From assembly GCA_025937115.1 (NCBI GenBank), contig JAICSB010000005.1, forward strand, positions 1 through 27,218: a DNA stretch of 27,218 nt, in the 5' to 3' direction. Below the pieces are notes generated by a model, which saw only the letters and a list, made by a program, of their open reading frames with translations, ran no database searches and was not told where the DNA came from. A program made the position numbers and the translations under genes. This DNA comes from Pseudonocardiaceae bacterium. GTDB lineage: Bacteria; Actinomycetota; Actinomycetes; Mycobacteriales; Pseudonocardiaceae. Every line of letters starts with the position of its first letter. Positions within the stretch are counted from its first letter, which is position 1. Positions 10,053 through 17,657 of the stretch are shown in pieces.

Positions 10053-10152
10053 ACCCCAACGACCACACCCTCACCGCCCACCAGTTATCATTTACGGAAG
10101 TCCTAAATGATAACTTGAAGTGCGAGGGATCCATGGCGTTGTCATTTAACCC
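10028..10152 (+). repeat. Imperfect direct repeat, copy 1 (left flank of regulator module)
   Basis: The segment from CCACCGCCGCCACGCCGC (last codons of drmMI) through the inverted repeat to the first codons of the next gene (ATGGCGTTGTCATTT) recurs at 12221-12345. Identity is clear by eye: shared blocks include the CACGCCGC block, AACGACCACACC, CCTAAATGATAACT and CCATGGCG. The copies differ by scattered substitutions and small gaps. Confidence 0.75.
10083..10115 (+). promoter_or_regulatory. Perfect 12-bp inverted repeat, probable operator
   Basis: AGTTATCATTTA (10083-10094) is followed by a 9-base spacer and its exact complement TAAATGATAACT (10104-10115), ending 17 bases before the ATG at 10133. 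The AT-rich arms stand out in this GC-rich DNA. A related half-site, GTTGTCATTTAA, overlaps the first codons at 10138-10149. The position and dyad geometry suggest a dimeric regulator site controlling the downstream gene. A role as an RNA hairpin is also possible. Confidence 0.7.
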
Positions 10153-11932
10153 TCAGTCCGATCTCGTTGAAGCTCGCGGTGCGCTGCGCCGCATGGTGGA
10201 CACGGTGCTCGACAGTCTCGCGTCCGGCGTGCTGCCGAGCGAGGCCGAGCGCCAGCACGTCGACATCAAGGAGGAGGCGGGGCGCCGTGGCGCCGGAGGC
10301 GTGCTCCTTCCAGGGCTGGCGGAGAACCTCGCTGCGGCGACGCAGTTGGCCGACGAGGTGGCCTGCTTCGCGAACACCCCCGGCGGCGGGGCGTTGGTCG
10401 TGGGCGTGGAGGACAGCACCGGAGACCTGCTGGGCACGGTCATGCACCCGGACTGGTTGCGTCACCGCATCTACGAACGAGTCGACATCGCACCCCTGGT
10501 CGAGGAGCGACATGTCCAGGGGGTTCGCCTGCTGGTTCTGTACGTTGCAGCCGCGCAGGACCCGGTCGAGGACACGGGCGGACGCATCCGTTGGCGGGTG
10601 GGCGCTCACTGCACACCAGTTGACCGAGCTGAATGGTGGCAGCATCGGCAGCGCCAGGTCGGCTACGACAGCATGGCGGTCCCCACCGGCCGCACCGCGA
10701 CCGACGTCTCACCCGGGGCGGTCGTCGTCGCGAGAAAGTACCTGCGCGCATCGGACCCGGCAGGCAGCGCCGGCCCGGACAGCGCCGCCGATCTTCTCCG
10801 GCGAATCGGCGTGCTGCTGCCGGATGGTCACCTCACCCAGGCTGGCGCGCTCGTCTTCTGCCCTGCTGACCATACCTACCTCTCGGTGACGGTGCTCGAC
10901 GTCGATGGCGGTGACGTCATCTCCACACCGCCAGACTTCAGGGGACTGAGCCTGCTCGAACAGCTGTCCGCTACAGAGGACCGGCTCGACCCGGTGAACT
11001 CCGAGGTGGTTCTGCGAGGTTCGTTCGCTCAGGTGCCGGTCCGCCGGCTCCCAACCGCAGCACTTCGCGAGGCAATTCTCAACGGCCTGGTGCATCGCGA
11101 CTGGCACCTACCGGACCCGGTCACAGCGACTTGGGTGCAGGCGGACTCGGCCTTGCAGGTCGTCAGCCCCGGCGGGTTCGTCGGGGGCGTCACGGCCGAG
11201 ACGGTGCTCACCCAGCGCTTCGCCCGCCATCCGGCGCTAGCGGACCTCTTTCGCGCACTGGGTCTGGTGGAGAAGCAGGGGCTGGGCGTCGATCGGATGT
11301 ACCGGGAGATGGTCGTCCTCGGGCACCGGCCTCCTCTGATCGTCGAGGATCCCGGCCCCCGAGTGCGCACCCGGCTGGTCGGTGGAGAACCCGTAGTCCC
11401 GGTGATGGCGCTCACCACCCGCATCGAGCCCACCGTGCGCCGCAAGGACGTTCGCGTCGCGCTCGTGGTGGACACGCTGCTCCGCGAGCCGTTCACCACC
11501 CCGCAACGCATGGCGCTGGTGCTGCAGCGGACGCCGTCCGAAGCGCAAGAGGCGCTCGACACCGCCGCGGAGTGCCGGGTGTACGCCCAGCCCTTGCTGG
11601 CCCGCTACAAGGACATCTGGATGTTGTCCCCTGCTGCGTTGCACGTAGTGGAAACCTCCGGACCGATGGCTCGGCTGCGCAGCCGTGGAGTCCTCCCGTA
11701 TCGCTGGCCGGACGACCCAACCGGCGTGGTCCGTCAATGGCTGGGAGTACATGAGCGCATCACGTCTGGTGATCATTCGGTGCTCACGGGGTTGACTCAA
11801 CCGGGAGCGCTGAAGCAACTCGAACGCCTCGTCGCGGAAGGATTCCTGATTCGAGGTACCGGACGTGGACGCAACGCTCATTTCCTTCCCGGGCCCAGGC
11901 TGACCCGAGATGATGTCGATGCCAACTCGTAG
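10133..11932 (+). CDS. AlbA_2/Schlafen-like domain regulator or ATPase (RecG-like C-terminus)
   Basis: ATG at 10133 with GCGAGGGA 5-8 bases upstream; 599 residues. Residues about 30-170 carry the AlbA_2 (divergent AAA_4) signature: HVDIKEEAG, then ADEVACFANTPGGGALVVGV, the nucleotide/nucleic-acid binding fold of Schlafen-type proteins. Around residue 310, ALREAILNGLVHRDW followed by VVSPGGFVGGV and GLVEKQGLGVDRMYREM is the HATPase_c_4-like region common in proteins annotated as RecG-like or putative transcriptional regulators. The C-terminal third has winged-helix-like segments, for example TTPQRMALVLQRTPSEAQEA. It lies between the two halves of DISARM, just after a strong dyad. Autoregulation or control of the island is inference; a nuclease or tRNase effector role is the alternative. 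Confidence 0.8.
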   Translation: MALSFNPQSDLVEARGALRRMVDTVLDSLASGVLPSEAERQHVDIKEEAGRRGAGGVLLPGLAENLAAATQLADEVACFANTPGGGALVVGVEDSTGDLLGTVMHPDWLRHRIYERVDIAPLVEERHVQGVRLLVLYVAAAQDPVEDTGGRIRWRVGAHCTPVDRAEWWQHRQRQVGYDSMAVPTGRTATDVSPGAVVVARKYLRASDPAGSAGPDSAADLLRRIGVLLPDGHLTQAGALVFCPADHTYLSVTVLDVDGGDVISTPPDFRGLSLLEQLSATEDRLDPVNSEVVLRGSFAQVPVRRLPTAALREAILNGLVHRDWHLPDPVTATWVQADSALQVVSPGGFVGGVTAETVLTQRFARHPALADLFRALGLVEKQGLGVDRMYREMVVLGHRPPLIVEDPGPRVRTRLVGGEPVVPVMALTTRIEPTVRRKDVRVALVVDTLLREPFTTPQRMALVLQRTPSEAQEALDTAAECRVYAQPLLARYKDIWMLSPAALHVVETSGPMARLRSRGVLPYRWPDDPTGVVRQWLGVHERITSGDHSVLTGLTQPGALKQLERLVAEGFLIRGTGRGRNAHFLPGPRLTRDDVDANS

Positions 11933-12220
11933 CCTTCCCTCAGCCGCAGATTGCGTGAACTGCTCGCCGTGTGCGCTACGGGCGTCGGTCTTCTGGCTGG
12001 ACATCCTTCGCGATGCCACATCTGTCACACGAGCCCCAGCACGGAGGAGCATGGACATTCCGTCCGCGCGAGACCAGCGCTTCCCTGGACGACGCGGACA
12101 GTGACGACCGCTCCTTGTCAACCCAGGCATTCGTGGTGGACCAACTGGGCTCGGTGCACGCGCCGACCGAGCTGGGCCCAGCGCACCAACCTCGACCCCT
12201 GGTGGACAGACATCCCAGAT
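11933..12220. other. Non-coding spacer after the AlbA_2 gene
   Basis: No frame here has a ribosome site or a recognisable protein. Its right end grades into the direct repeat; weak similarity to the drmMI 3' coding end may extend 30-40 bases left of 12221 (for example ACCTCGAC), which would make it the remains of a second drmMI 3' end. No stem-loop terminator was seen. Confidence 0.4.
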
Positions 12221-12345
12221 CCACCGCCGCCACGCCGCCCGGTAAACCCAACGACCACACCGCGCGGCCTGATAGTTATTACTTACGACAGCCCTAAATG
12301 ATAACTGGTGGCGAGAGGGGCCCATGGCGTCGCCATTTCGGCCCA
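12221..12345 (+). repeat. Imperfect direct repeat, copy 2 (right flank of regulator module)
   Basis: Second copy of the 10028-10152 segment. It preserves the drmMI-tail-like CCACCGCCGCCACGCCGC, the AACGACCACACC block, the dyad with the same 9-base spacer, and a CCATGGCGTCGCCATTT counterpart of the regulator gene start. The pseudo-start at 12324 leads to no gene: its frame meets the tail of a convergent gene. Confidence 0.75.
12274..12306 (+). promoter_or_regulatory. Second, degenerate copy of the inverted repeat
   Basis: AGTTATTACTTA (12274-12285), 9-base spacer, then TAAATGATAACT (12295-12306). The right arm is identical to copy 1; the left arm has two changes, so the dyad pairs at 10 of 12 positions. 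No gene lies directly downstream on the same strand, so it looks like an orphaned operator left by duplication. Confidence 0.6.
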
Positions 12346-12351
12346 GCCGGA

Positions 12352-13050
12352 TCATGACGCGGCATACCGGCGGCCGATCTCGCGGCGGCACTCTCGCCGC
12401 AGGTCCGAGTGCAAATGCGGTTGCTGAAGCCGCTTGCGCCGGCGCCGGTCGTCTTCATCGAGGTAGGCGTGGAACGCCTTGTCGGTGTCGGTGATCGTAG
12501 CTTCTTCGTCTCCACCAGGCGTAGCGCCGAGGGCGGCCTCAACCCAGTCGGTGAGCAGCTCAGACTCGGTGAAGATGGGCAGCGATACCTCGTGCAGGTT
12601 CGGTAGCGGCACGGCGAGCCGGGTCAGGTGGAAGGCGCAACGCTGCTGCAGAAGCAAGATGCCTTGCCGACTGCACGCGGCGATGCGAGCCCGCCGCGAC
12701 AGCTCCGCGCTCGGGACGGTCGCGATCTCGCGAAAGTCGACGGCATACCAGTCTTCGGTGTTCCGCAGCTGGGGCAGCGGCATGACATTGGCGTGGCCAG
12801 TCCGCCAGTCGTTGTCGGATAGCCGCTGATAGGGGCCGACTGCTGCAACAGTGATCTTCGGGCGCAGTTGGGCGCCGGCGCGCATCGAGCACGGGTGCAT
12901 GACGATGGCGACGGTCAGGGGGTGCTCGGATAGTCCCGGCACCAAGACGTGGTCGAAGACGTCACCTTGCATGATCGGTGAGGCGAGGGGAACATCGCCC
13001 CTCGCCTCGTAGAGATCGCCGGGATCGTCCGGTGCATCAAGGTCTGTCAC
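12352..13050 (-). CDS. Unknown protein with an MHPCSM motif, third gene of a minus-strand unit
   Basis: The start is GTG at 13050, with GGAGG about 14 bases upstream, slightly far. The product has 232 residues. I do not recognise the family. Visible features are GDVFDHVLVPG, then a hydrophobic strand ending in IVMHPCSMRAGAQL (about residues 48-61), then W..GHANVMPLPQL, a YAVDFREIATVPSAEL segment, RIAACSRQGILLLQQR and a very basic C-terminus (DEDDRRRRKRLQQP). The strand plus HPCSM resembles the (T/S)Q(S/D)CDL element of certain small proteins in defence neighbourhoods; this is only a pattern analogy. It begins 21 bases after the HTH gene, so it is probably co-transcribed with it. Confidence 0.68.
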   Translation of the reverse strand: MTDLDAPDDPGDLYEARGDVPLASPIMQGDVFDHVLVPGLSEHPLTVAIVMHPCSMRAGAQLRPKITVAAVGPYQRLSDNDWRTGHANVMPLPQLRNTEDWYAVDFREIATVPSAELSRRARIAACSRQGILLLQQRCAFHLTRLAVPLPNLHEVSLPIFTESELLTDWVEAALGATPGGDEEATITDTDKAFHAYLDEDDRRRRKRLQQPHLHSDLRRECRREIGRRYAAS

Positions 13051-13071
13051 GTCTACTCGGCATACCTCCGG

Positions 13072-13719
13072 TCAGGTCCGGGGTCGCAACCGCAGCGCCT
13101 TCTGGCCGTCCGGCGCATCGTAGACGTCGAAGTCCGACGCGCGGTCCTGCCGCCAGCCAGGCATCGTGGCGTCGAGAACCGCTTCGGCTTGCCCATGACC
13201 GCACGCATACTCAAGCAGTTCCTGCTCCCCACCCCGCCGGTAGACCTCGAACGCTTTAATCGTGTAGCCCTGCTCCAGGGGCAGCGCCATCTCCATCCAC
13301 TGGGCAGCATCCGCAACGCAGTCAGTGAGAGCATCGAGAAACGCCGCGAGCCGCGCCAGCCGAGAGCGGTTGTCACCCGTAGCGCCACCGTCGGTGCGCC
13401 ATTTGCGGACGGCGGAAACACTGACGCCGACGAGATCTGCAACGTCGGCCCATGCCATGCCGCGGTCGGTCGCGAGTTCATGCAGTAGCTCGGGCACGCT
13501 TTTCCGGAGCTTCTCCGCTGCCCGCGCCTTCAGATCCTGCTGGCGGACCTGGCGATGCAGAGCGCTCGTGTCGCCGTGCAACAGTCCGGTCTCGTCCCGC
13601 AGGGCTCCCACCTTCAGTGCGAGCGCCTTCGTTTCTGATCCGGCGAGGGTGTAATCGCGGACCGCCCCAGAGGCAGTGCCCGGGTCCATCGAGCTGAGTC
13701 GCGGAGGCGTTGTCGTCAT
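13072..13719 (-). CDS. Helix-turn-helix protein, antitoxin- or regulator-like
   Basis: 215 residues; its ATG at 13719 overlaps the stop of the upstream TIGR04255-like gene by 4 bases (ATGA). Residues about 55-85 are helical and basic (VRQQDLKARAAEKLRKSVPE). They are followed by a Xre/Cro-type helix-turn-helix, MAWADVADLVGVSVSAVRKW (about 88-107). The C-terminal part (PLEQGYTIKAFEVYRRGG, then YACGHGQAEAVLDATMPGWR) is reminiscent of Xre/MbcA-type antitoxin tails, but no RES-type toxin is present. Likely DNA-binding autoregulator of this three-gene unit (inference). Confidence 0.75.
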   Translation of the reverse strand: MTTTPPRLSSMDPGTASGAVRDYTLAGSETKALALKVGALRDETGLLHGDTSALHRQVRQQDLKARAAEKLRKSVPELLHELATDRGMAWADVADLVGVSVSAVRKWRTDGGATGDNRSRLARLAAFLDALTDCVADAAQWMEMALPLEQGYTIKAFEVYRRGGEQELLEYACGHGQAEAVLDATMPGWRQDRASDFDVYDAPDGQKALRLRPRT

Positions 13720-14555
13720 GGCTGTTTCCTTAGCACTTCGCGTAGCCGGTCGGTGATCGCGCGCTGGAACGTCTCGCCCACCGGAGCATGCAGCGTGTCG
13801 AGCAACGCCGCGATGCGCTTCGGGTCAAATTCGTCGAAATGATCCGGAGGTCGTTGCCAAAAACTATCGAAATCGAGCACCAAGAAGGGGCCTGCCGGGT
13901 AAGTGTGGCGACGTCGCAACAGGGTAGGGTCCACCACCCCGGTACCGGTTAGGGTCGCGTAACGAACCACAAGATTGGTGCGCTCACCGGTCTCGAACTG
14001 CATCGCTCCTTGCAACATCGACGGCGAGTTGTGCCCGCCGATTCTGCTGGCTGCCAGCAGGTCGTCTGACACCCACCCCTTCCATGACTCAACGCCCTCA
14101 ATCGGGTCTGGCACCCGAATCTCGTCGACATAACGCAGCCCCACCCGCTCCACGCCGGGAGCGGCCCGCTGCTCTGCCAGCGCGATCATGCAGCGATAGA
14201 CGACTTCTCGAAAGGTGTCGAACTCCTCATAGTGAGTGGTCTCGACGGTCAGCGCGGTCGGCCGGATCGTCGCCGACGTTGTCAAGGTCCTGTCGAGCAA
14301 CAGCGTGACCTGCTCATGCTGCTGGCCCACCACCTGGCCGCCGAGCGGCACGGCCAGCGTCATAGTCTGCTGAACCTGCCGGATCGGCAGGATGTCCTCT
14401 AGCGCCAACTGGAGCGCATCAAGCGTCTCCGGCTGGCGCAGACGAGCCGAGTCGGGGAACCGAACCTCGAACGCCACGAGCTCGACCGGAGCGTTCGGGA
14501 AGACTTCGCGTCCCTCGTACACACTCGCCCTCGCTGGTCGCGCACCTAGACACAC
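13716..14555 (-). CDS. TIGR04255-family protein
   Basis: Up to 279 residues from GTG at 14555; GTG at 14522 (12th codon, preceded by GCGAGGGCG) is an alternative start nearer the conserved region. The family hallmark FPNAPVELVAFEVRFPD occurs at the N-terminus. The remainder shows the expected VERVGLRYVDEIRVPD and SDDLLAASR segments, and a C-terminal FDEFDPKRIAALLDTLH then ETFQRAITDRLREVL. The family is sporadically distributed in prokaryotes and has no established biochemical role. It heads a coupled minus-strand unit with an HTH protein and an unknown protein, inserted between the two DISARM halves. Confidence 0.75.
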   Translation of the reverse strand: MCLGARPARASVYEGREVFPNAPVELVAFEVRFPDSARLRQPETLDALQLALEDILPIRQVQQTMTLAVPLGGQVVGQQHEQVTLLLDRTLTTSATIRPTALTVETTHYEEFDTFREVVYRCMIALAEQRAAPGVERVGLRYVDEIRVPDPIEGVESWKGWVSDDLLAASRIGGHNSPSMLQGAMQFETGERTNLVVRYATLTGTGVVDPTLLRRRHTYPAGPFLVLDFDSFWQRPPDHFDEFDPKRIAALLDTLHAPVGETFQRAITDRLREVLRKQP

Positions 14556-14704
14556 ACCCAGACTGTAACCTAATCTGCAACCGTCGACTACACCCGTCTC
14601 AGCAAGGGCGCCGTCACGCTGAACAGCTCTAGCCAGCTCGCATCAAGACCTTGCCGACGATGCGACACCCAATCCGGCCGCCGCCGTGGTGACCAGGCAT
14701 CAGA

Positions 14705-15508
14705 TCACGACCGGCCGTGACGATCAACATCTGCACCTGGCGGTTCCGCTGCTGGCCTGGTCGAGTTCTTCAGGAGCAGGTTGATGGACTTCCGGGCGAG
14801 GTCGGGTTCTAGTTCTGTCAGCACTACCGTCGCTCCCGCGCGGCGCAGCTCCTCCCGATCGCTGCTTCCAGTTGCAACACCAATAACGTGAACCCCAGCC
14901 TGCAAAGCAGCTCGGACATCATTGGGTGTGTCACCGATCAGCACCGTATGCGCGTCGTCGAACAAAATATTGAAGCGCTTCGCTGCACGACCCTGTGCGT
15001 AACGGACGAGTTGGGCGCGTTCGGGGTTATCCTCTCCGTATGCGCCGGCTTCCAAGTCGAGATACACATCGAGCCCGAATACCTCGAGCTTGATACGCGC
15101 CACCTCGCGAAGGTTGCCGGTGAGGACGCTCTGGTGCACCAGGTCATCAGCGGCAAGGGCGGCAAGCGTGGCGGCGGCGCCCGGCAGGGCCCTCCCGCGG
15201 TCGGCGAGTTCGTTACGTGCAGCTTCGTGCCCCTGAATGAGAGCGCGGGCGAGCCGGTGAATCGCTTCGTCCGTCGGTTCGATGCCGTTGCGCCGCAAAC
15301 TCTCCCGCATGATATCTAATTCGGTCCGGCCGGAAACGGTCGCAAGCTCGCGAAGCGGCTTACCTGTAGCGACAGGAAAGGCACGCTCGTAAATACCTCG
15401 ACCAACGCCACGGGTTTCGATGAGCGTATGGTCAATGTCCCATAGCACCAACAGTGGCGCTGTCGCGGCCGAAGGGGCTTGTGGGGGCACGGCTGGACAG
15501 TCTGCCAT
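14705..15508 (-). CDS. HAD-superfamily hydrolase (phosphatase-like)
   Basis: ATG at 15508 gives 267 residues; the longer open frame upstream crosses the promoter region of the divergent gene. HAD motifs are complete: WDIDHT with Asp24 (nucleophile) and Asp26 (acid/base), Thr130 in SVLTGN, Lys140, and IGDTPND with Asp193 and Asp197. The insert between motifs I and II is a helical cap of the phosphoglycolate-phosphatase (C1) type. It probably hydrolyses a small phosphorylated metabolite or nucleotide; substrate unknown. It is divergent from an XRE-type regulator gene only 54 bases away. Confidence 0.85.
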   Translation of the reverse strand: MADCPAVPPQAPSAATAPLLVLWDIDHTLIETRGVGRGIYERAFPVATGKPLRELATVSGRTELDIMRESLRRNGIEPTDEAIHRLARALIQGHEAARNELADRGRALPGAAATLAALAADDLVHQSVLTGNLREVARIKLEVFGLDVYLDLEAGAYGEDNPERAQLVRYAQGRAAKRFNILFDDAHTVLIGDTPNDVRAALQAGVHVIGVATGSSDREELRRAGATVVLTELEPDLARKSINLLLKNSTRPAAEPPGADVDRHGRS

Positions 15509-15562
15509 CTTCCCGGCCTGGTTAGGCTCCGCAGGCGACGGGAACCGGAGGGGAGCGGCGTT

Positions 15563-16753
15563 GTGATCAACAAGATACAGCGTCGCATAGGTGAACGGCT
15601 GCGGGAGAGGCGTTTGGCTCTGCACAAGAAGCAGACCGTCGTAGCTGGCCTGGCCGGTATCACCACCGACTACCTTTACCAACTGGAGCGCGGCAAGAAG
15701 CTACCGACCCTGCCGGTGCTGGTTGCTCTTGCACGAGTGCTGCAAGTCCCGCTGGACCACCTCACCAGCGAGGACGCGGTCGCTGTGGCGAGGTCGCCCG
15801 CACGGCACGATGACGATCTCTATGTCGCCCTCACCTACCCGCCAGCCGTTGACCCGCCAGCTATCGACGCCACCGCACTCCAGCAACAGGTGCGCGAGGT
15901 ATGGCGGATCTGGCAGACCTCCCCGCAGCGTTACAGCGCCGTCCAGGCACGGCTACCTGTCCTGCTCGCGCAAGTCCAGAGCCAGCCCAGCAACACGGAC
16001 GGCGACGCTAAGCAGACCGCGGCCTGCGCCAGTGATCTGTACGGCTTGGTGCGCAGCTACGCCAAGCGCACCGGGCGACTTGAGCTGTCGTTGCTGGCTG
16101 CTGACCGAGCCATCCGAAGCTCCGAGCTGCTCGACGATCCCGTCCAGTTCGCGATCGCCCGGTGGAATCTTGCGCACGTATTGCTTGCCGATCGCCAGAT
16201 TGACGGTGCGGAACAGGTTGCGCTGCGGGGTGCAGAGGCGCTAGCGCTTTGCCCGCAGAGCAAACCGACGCTAGCGCTGCACGGTTCGCTGTTGCTCGTC
16301 GGAGCAATGGCGGCGAGTCGCCGCGGCGAGCACTGGACGGCGCGTAGACGGGTGGAGCAGGCGATGCGCCTAGCCGAGCGCACCGGCGACTGCAACGCAG
16401 GCTGGACGGCGTTCGGCCCGACCAATGTTGCGATGCACGCCGTCTGTATCGAGGTCGAAGCAGGTGAAGCAGCCGAAGCGCTCCGACTCGGTGAATGCAT
16501 CGAACACCGGCGCTCCGTGTCCATCGAGCGTCGGGTCGCATTCTTGCTCGACCAGGCGCGCGGATATCAGCAACGGGGCGACAACGCCGGTGCCCTGCTG
16601 CAACTCCTGGAAGCCGAACGCGAGGCACCCGAGGATATGCAACACCGGCAGGCCGCCCATCGCACCGTGCACAGCCTGATCCACCGGGCACGGCCACCGA
16701 TCGCCGCTCAAGCAGCACGGCTGGCCGACCGTATCCACGCACCACTCCCCTGA
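15563..16753 (+). CDS. XRE-family transcriptional regulator with TPR-like helical C-terminus
   Basis: The start is GTG at 15563, with GGAGGGGA 9-16 bases upstream. Product 396 residues. Residues 6-62 form a Cro/CI helix-turn-helix (IGERLRERRLAL, then VAGLAGITTDYLYQLERGKK and LPTLPVLVALARVLQV). The rest is an array of helical hairpins consistent with tetratricopeptide-like repeats (for example LELSLLAADRAIRSSELL and ARWNLAHVLLADRQIDGAEQ). This architecture is common among actinobacterial regulators that sense a peptide or small molecule through the helical domain. Its divergent neighbour is a HAD phosphatase, a plausible regulatory target. Confidence 0.85.
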   Translation: MINKIQRRIGERLRERRLALHKKQTVVAGLAGITTDYLYQLERGKKLPTLPVLVALARVLQVPLDHLTSEDAVAVARSPARHDDDLYVALTYPPAVDPPAIDATALQQQVREVWRIWQTSPQRYSAVQARLPVLLAQVQSQPSNTDGDAKQTAACASDLYGLVRSYAKRTGRLELSLLAADRAIRSSELLDDPVQFAIARWNLAHVLLADRQIDGAEQVALRGAEALALCPQSKPTLALHGSLLLVGAMAASRRGEHWTARRRVEQAMRLAERTGDCNAGWTAFGPTNVAMHAVCIEVEAGEAAEALRLGECIEHRRSVSIERRVAFLLDQARGYQQRGDNAGALLQLLEAEREAPEDMQHRQAAHRTVHSLIHRARPPIAAQAARLADRIHAPLP

Positions 16754-16986
16754 GCTGAGAGCCGGACGGAAGGTCTGGCCGAACCACGAGCTCGGGTTAC
16801 TGATCGGTAGCCCCCTTAGCGTGCTCCAGGCCCCAGCGCCGGGCGTGCGCGAGCCAGGTCTCGGACGGACACCCCGACAGTCCGCCCGGTCCGCGACCCC
16901 GGCGCTGGGTGCCATCCAGCCAGAGAACGCAAGTGGAAGGTGCAGAGAAATGAGCCAACCAGCCGGGGACGCGACGGGAATAAGCT

Positions 16987-17217
16987 GTGATCCGCGCTGA
17001 TCGTGAACTGCTGGCCGAGCTGGCCCGGTTGAACAGTGATGTGGTGCCGCTGGCGATGCGGATTATGGGAGAGGGTGTCACACCGGACGAACAGCACGCC
17101 TTCGCGGACCGGCTCATCGCGATGGCGCGGCAGTTGCAAGCACGGGCCTCAGGGTTCGTCATCGAGGGCGACGTGGCAGCCATCGCTGACAACGCGGTAC
17201 AGCACCTGGAGCTGTGA
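16987..17217 (+). CDS. Small conserved-looking protein of unknown function
   Basis: 76 residues from GTG 16987 (weak upstream ACGGGAA). The sequence is acidic and helical, with RADRELLAELARLNSDVVPL and a DEQHAFADRLIAMARQLQAR segment. Its stop overlaps the start of the next gene as GTGA, which supports both as real, coupled genes. No family recognised. The unit follows the XRE/TPR-like regulator on the same strand after a 233-base gap in which I see no gene. Confidence 0.65.
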   Translation: MIRADRELLAELARLNSDVVPLAMRIMGEGVTPDEQHAFADRLIAMARQLQARASGFVIEGDVAAIADNAVQHLEL

Positions 17218-17537
17218 AGACGGTGTGGGAGGTCCGCCAGCGGCTGCTGCGAGAGCAGCTCGAACGTCTGGCTGAGCGACTCAGCACCGATGAGCCATCT
17301 GAACCAGCAATGACGATCGAGCACACCGTGCGACTGCTGACCATTGTGGTTATGCTGATCCGGCAGCACCAGATCAACGCACGGGGTCAGTGCGATTTCT
17401 GTTGCTGGACCCGATGGCGTTGGCAACTCCGGCGACCGCGGTGCACGGTGTTTCGCGCTACGAGTTTCGCCATGAACCAGAGCCTGGACGTGGTCCGGTG
17501 GCAGTTGGCGAACAGCGTGGGAGGAAAACACCCCTGA
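17214..17537 (+). CDS. Small protein with Cys cluster (possible metal-binding knuckle)
   Basis: 107 residues from GTG 17214, overlapping the previous stop. The N-terminus is helical (TVWEVRQRLLREQLERLAER). The central HTVRLLTIVVMLIRQHQ is followed by a C60-x2-C63-C64 cluster (GQCDFCCWTRWRW) and Cys77 (RCTVF), suggesting a zinc-knuckle-like site with His52 nearby. It resembles small paired proteins seen in Pseudonocardiaceae-type genomes (recollection, not verified). Function unknown. Confidence 0.65.
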   Translation: MKTVWEVRQRLLREQLERLAERLSTDEPSEPAMTIEHTVRLLTIVVMLIRQHQINARGQCDFCCWTRWRWQLRRPRCTVFRATSFAMNQSLDVVRWQLANSVGGKHP

Positions 17538-17657
17538 CGGAAGTACGGCAATTGTCTCCCTAACGCAATTACGCTTCCATGGGCGAAGGCTGGTCCCGGG
17601 CCAGCTCCTTCCGCGCCAACGGCCTCAAGACCAAAGACCGCAGCCCACAAGCTGGAG

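Noticed and set aside
16797..17531. Minus-strand open frame of 244 codons
   Set aside because: It lies opposite two small coupled plus-strand genes with a GTGA overlap and sensible codon use. Its own protein shows no domain.
17579..17657. Possible start of a DUF397-like small protein (GWSRASSF...)
   Set aside because: Only the first few residues resemble the family; the conserved NCVEVA and RDSK core is missing and the frame then runs antisense through darG.
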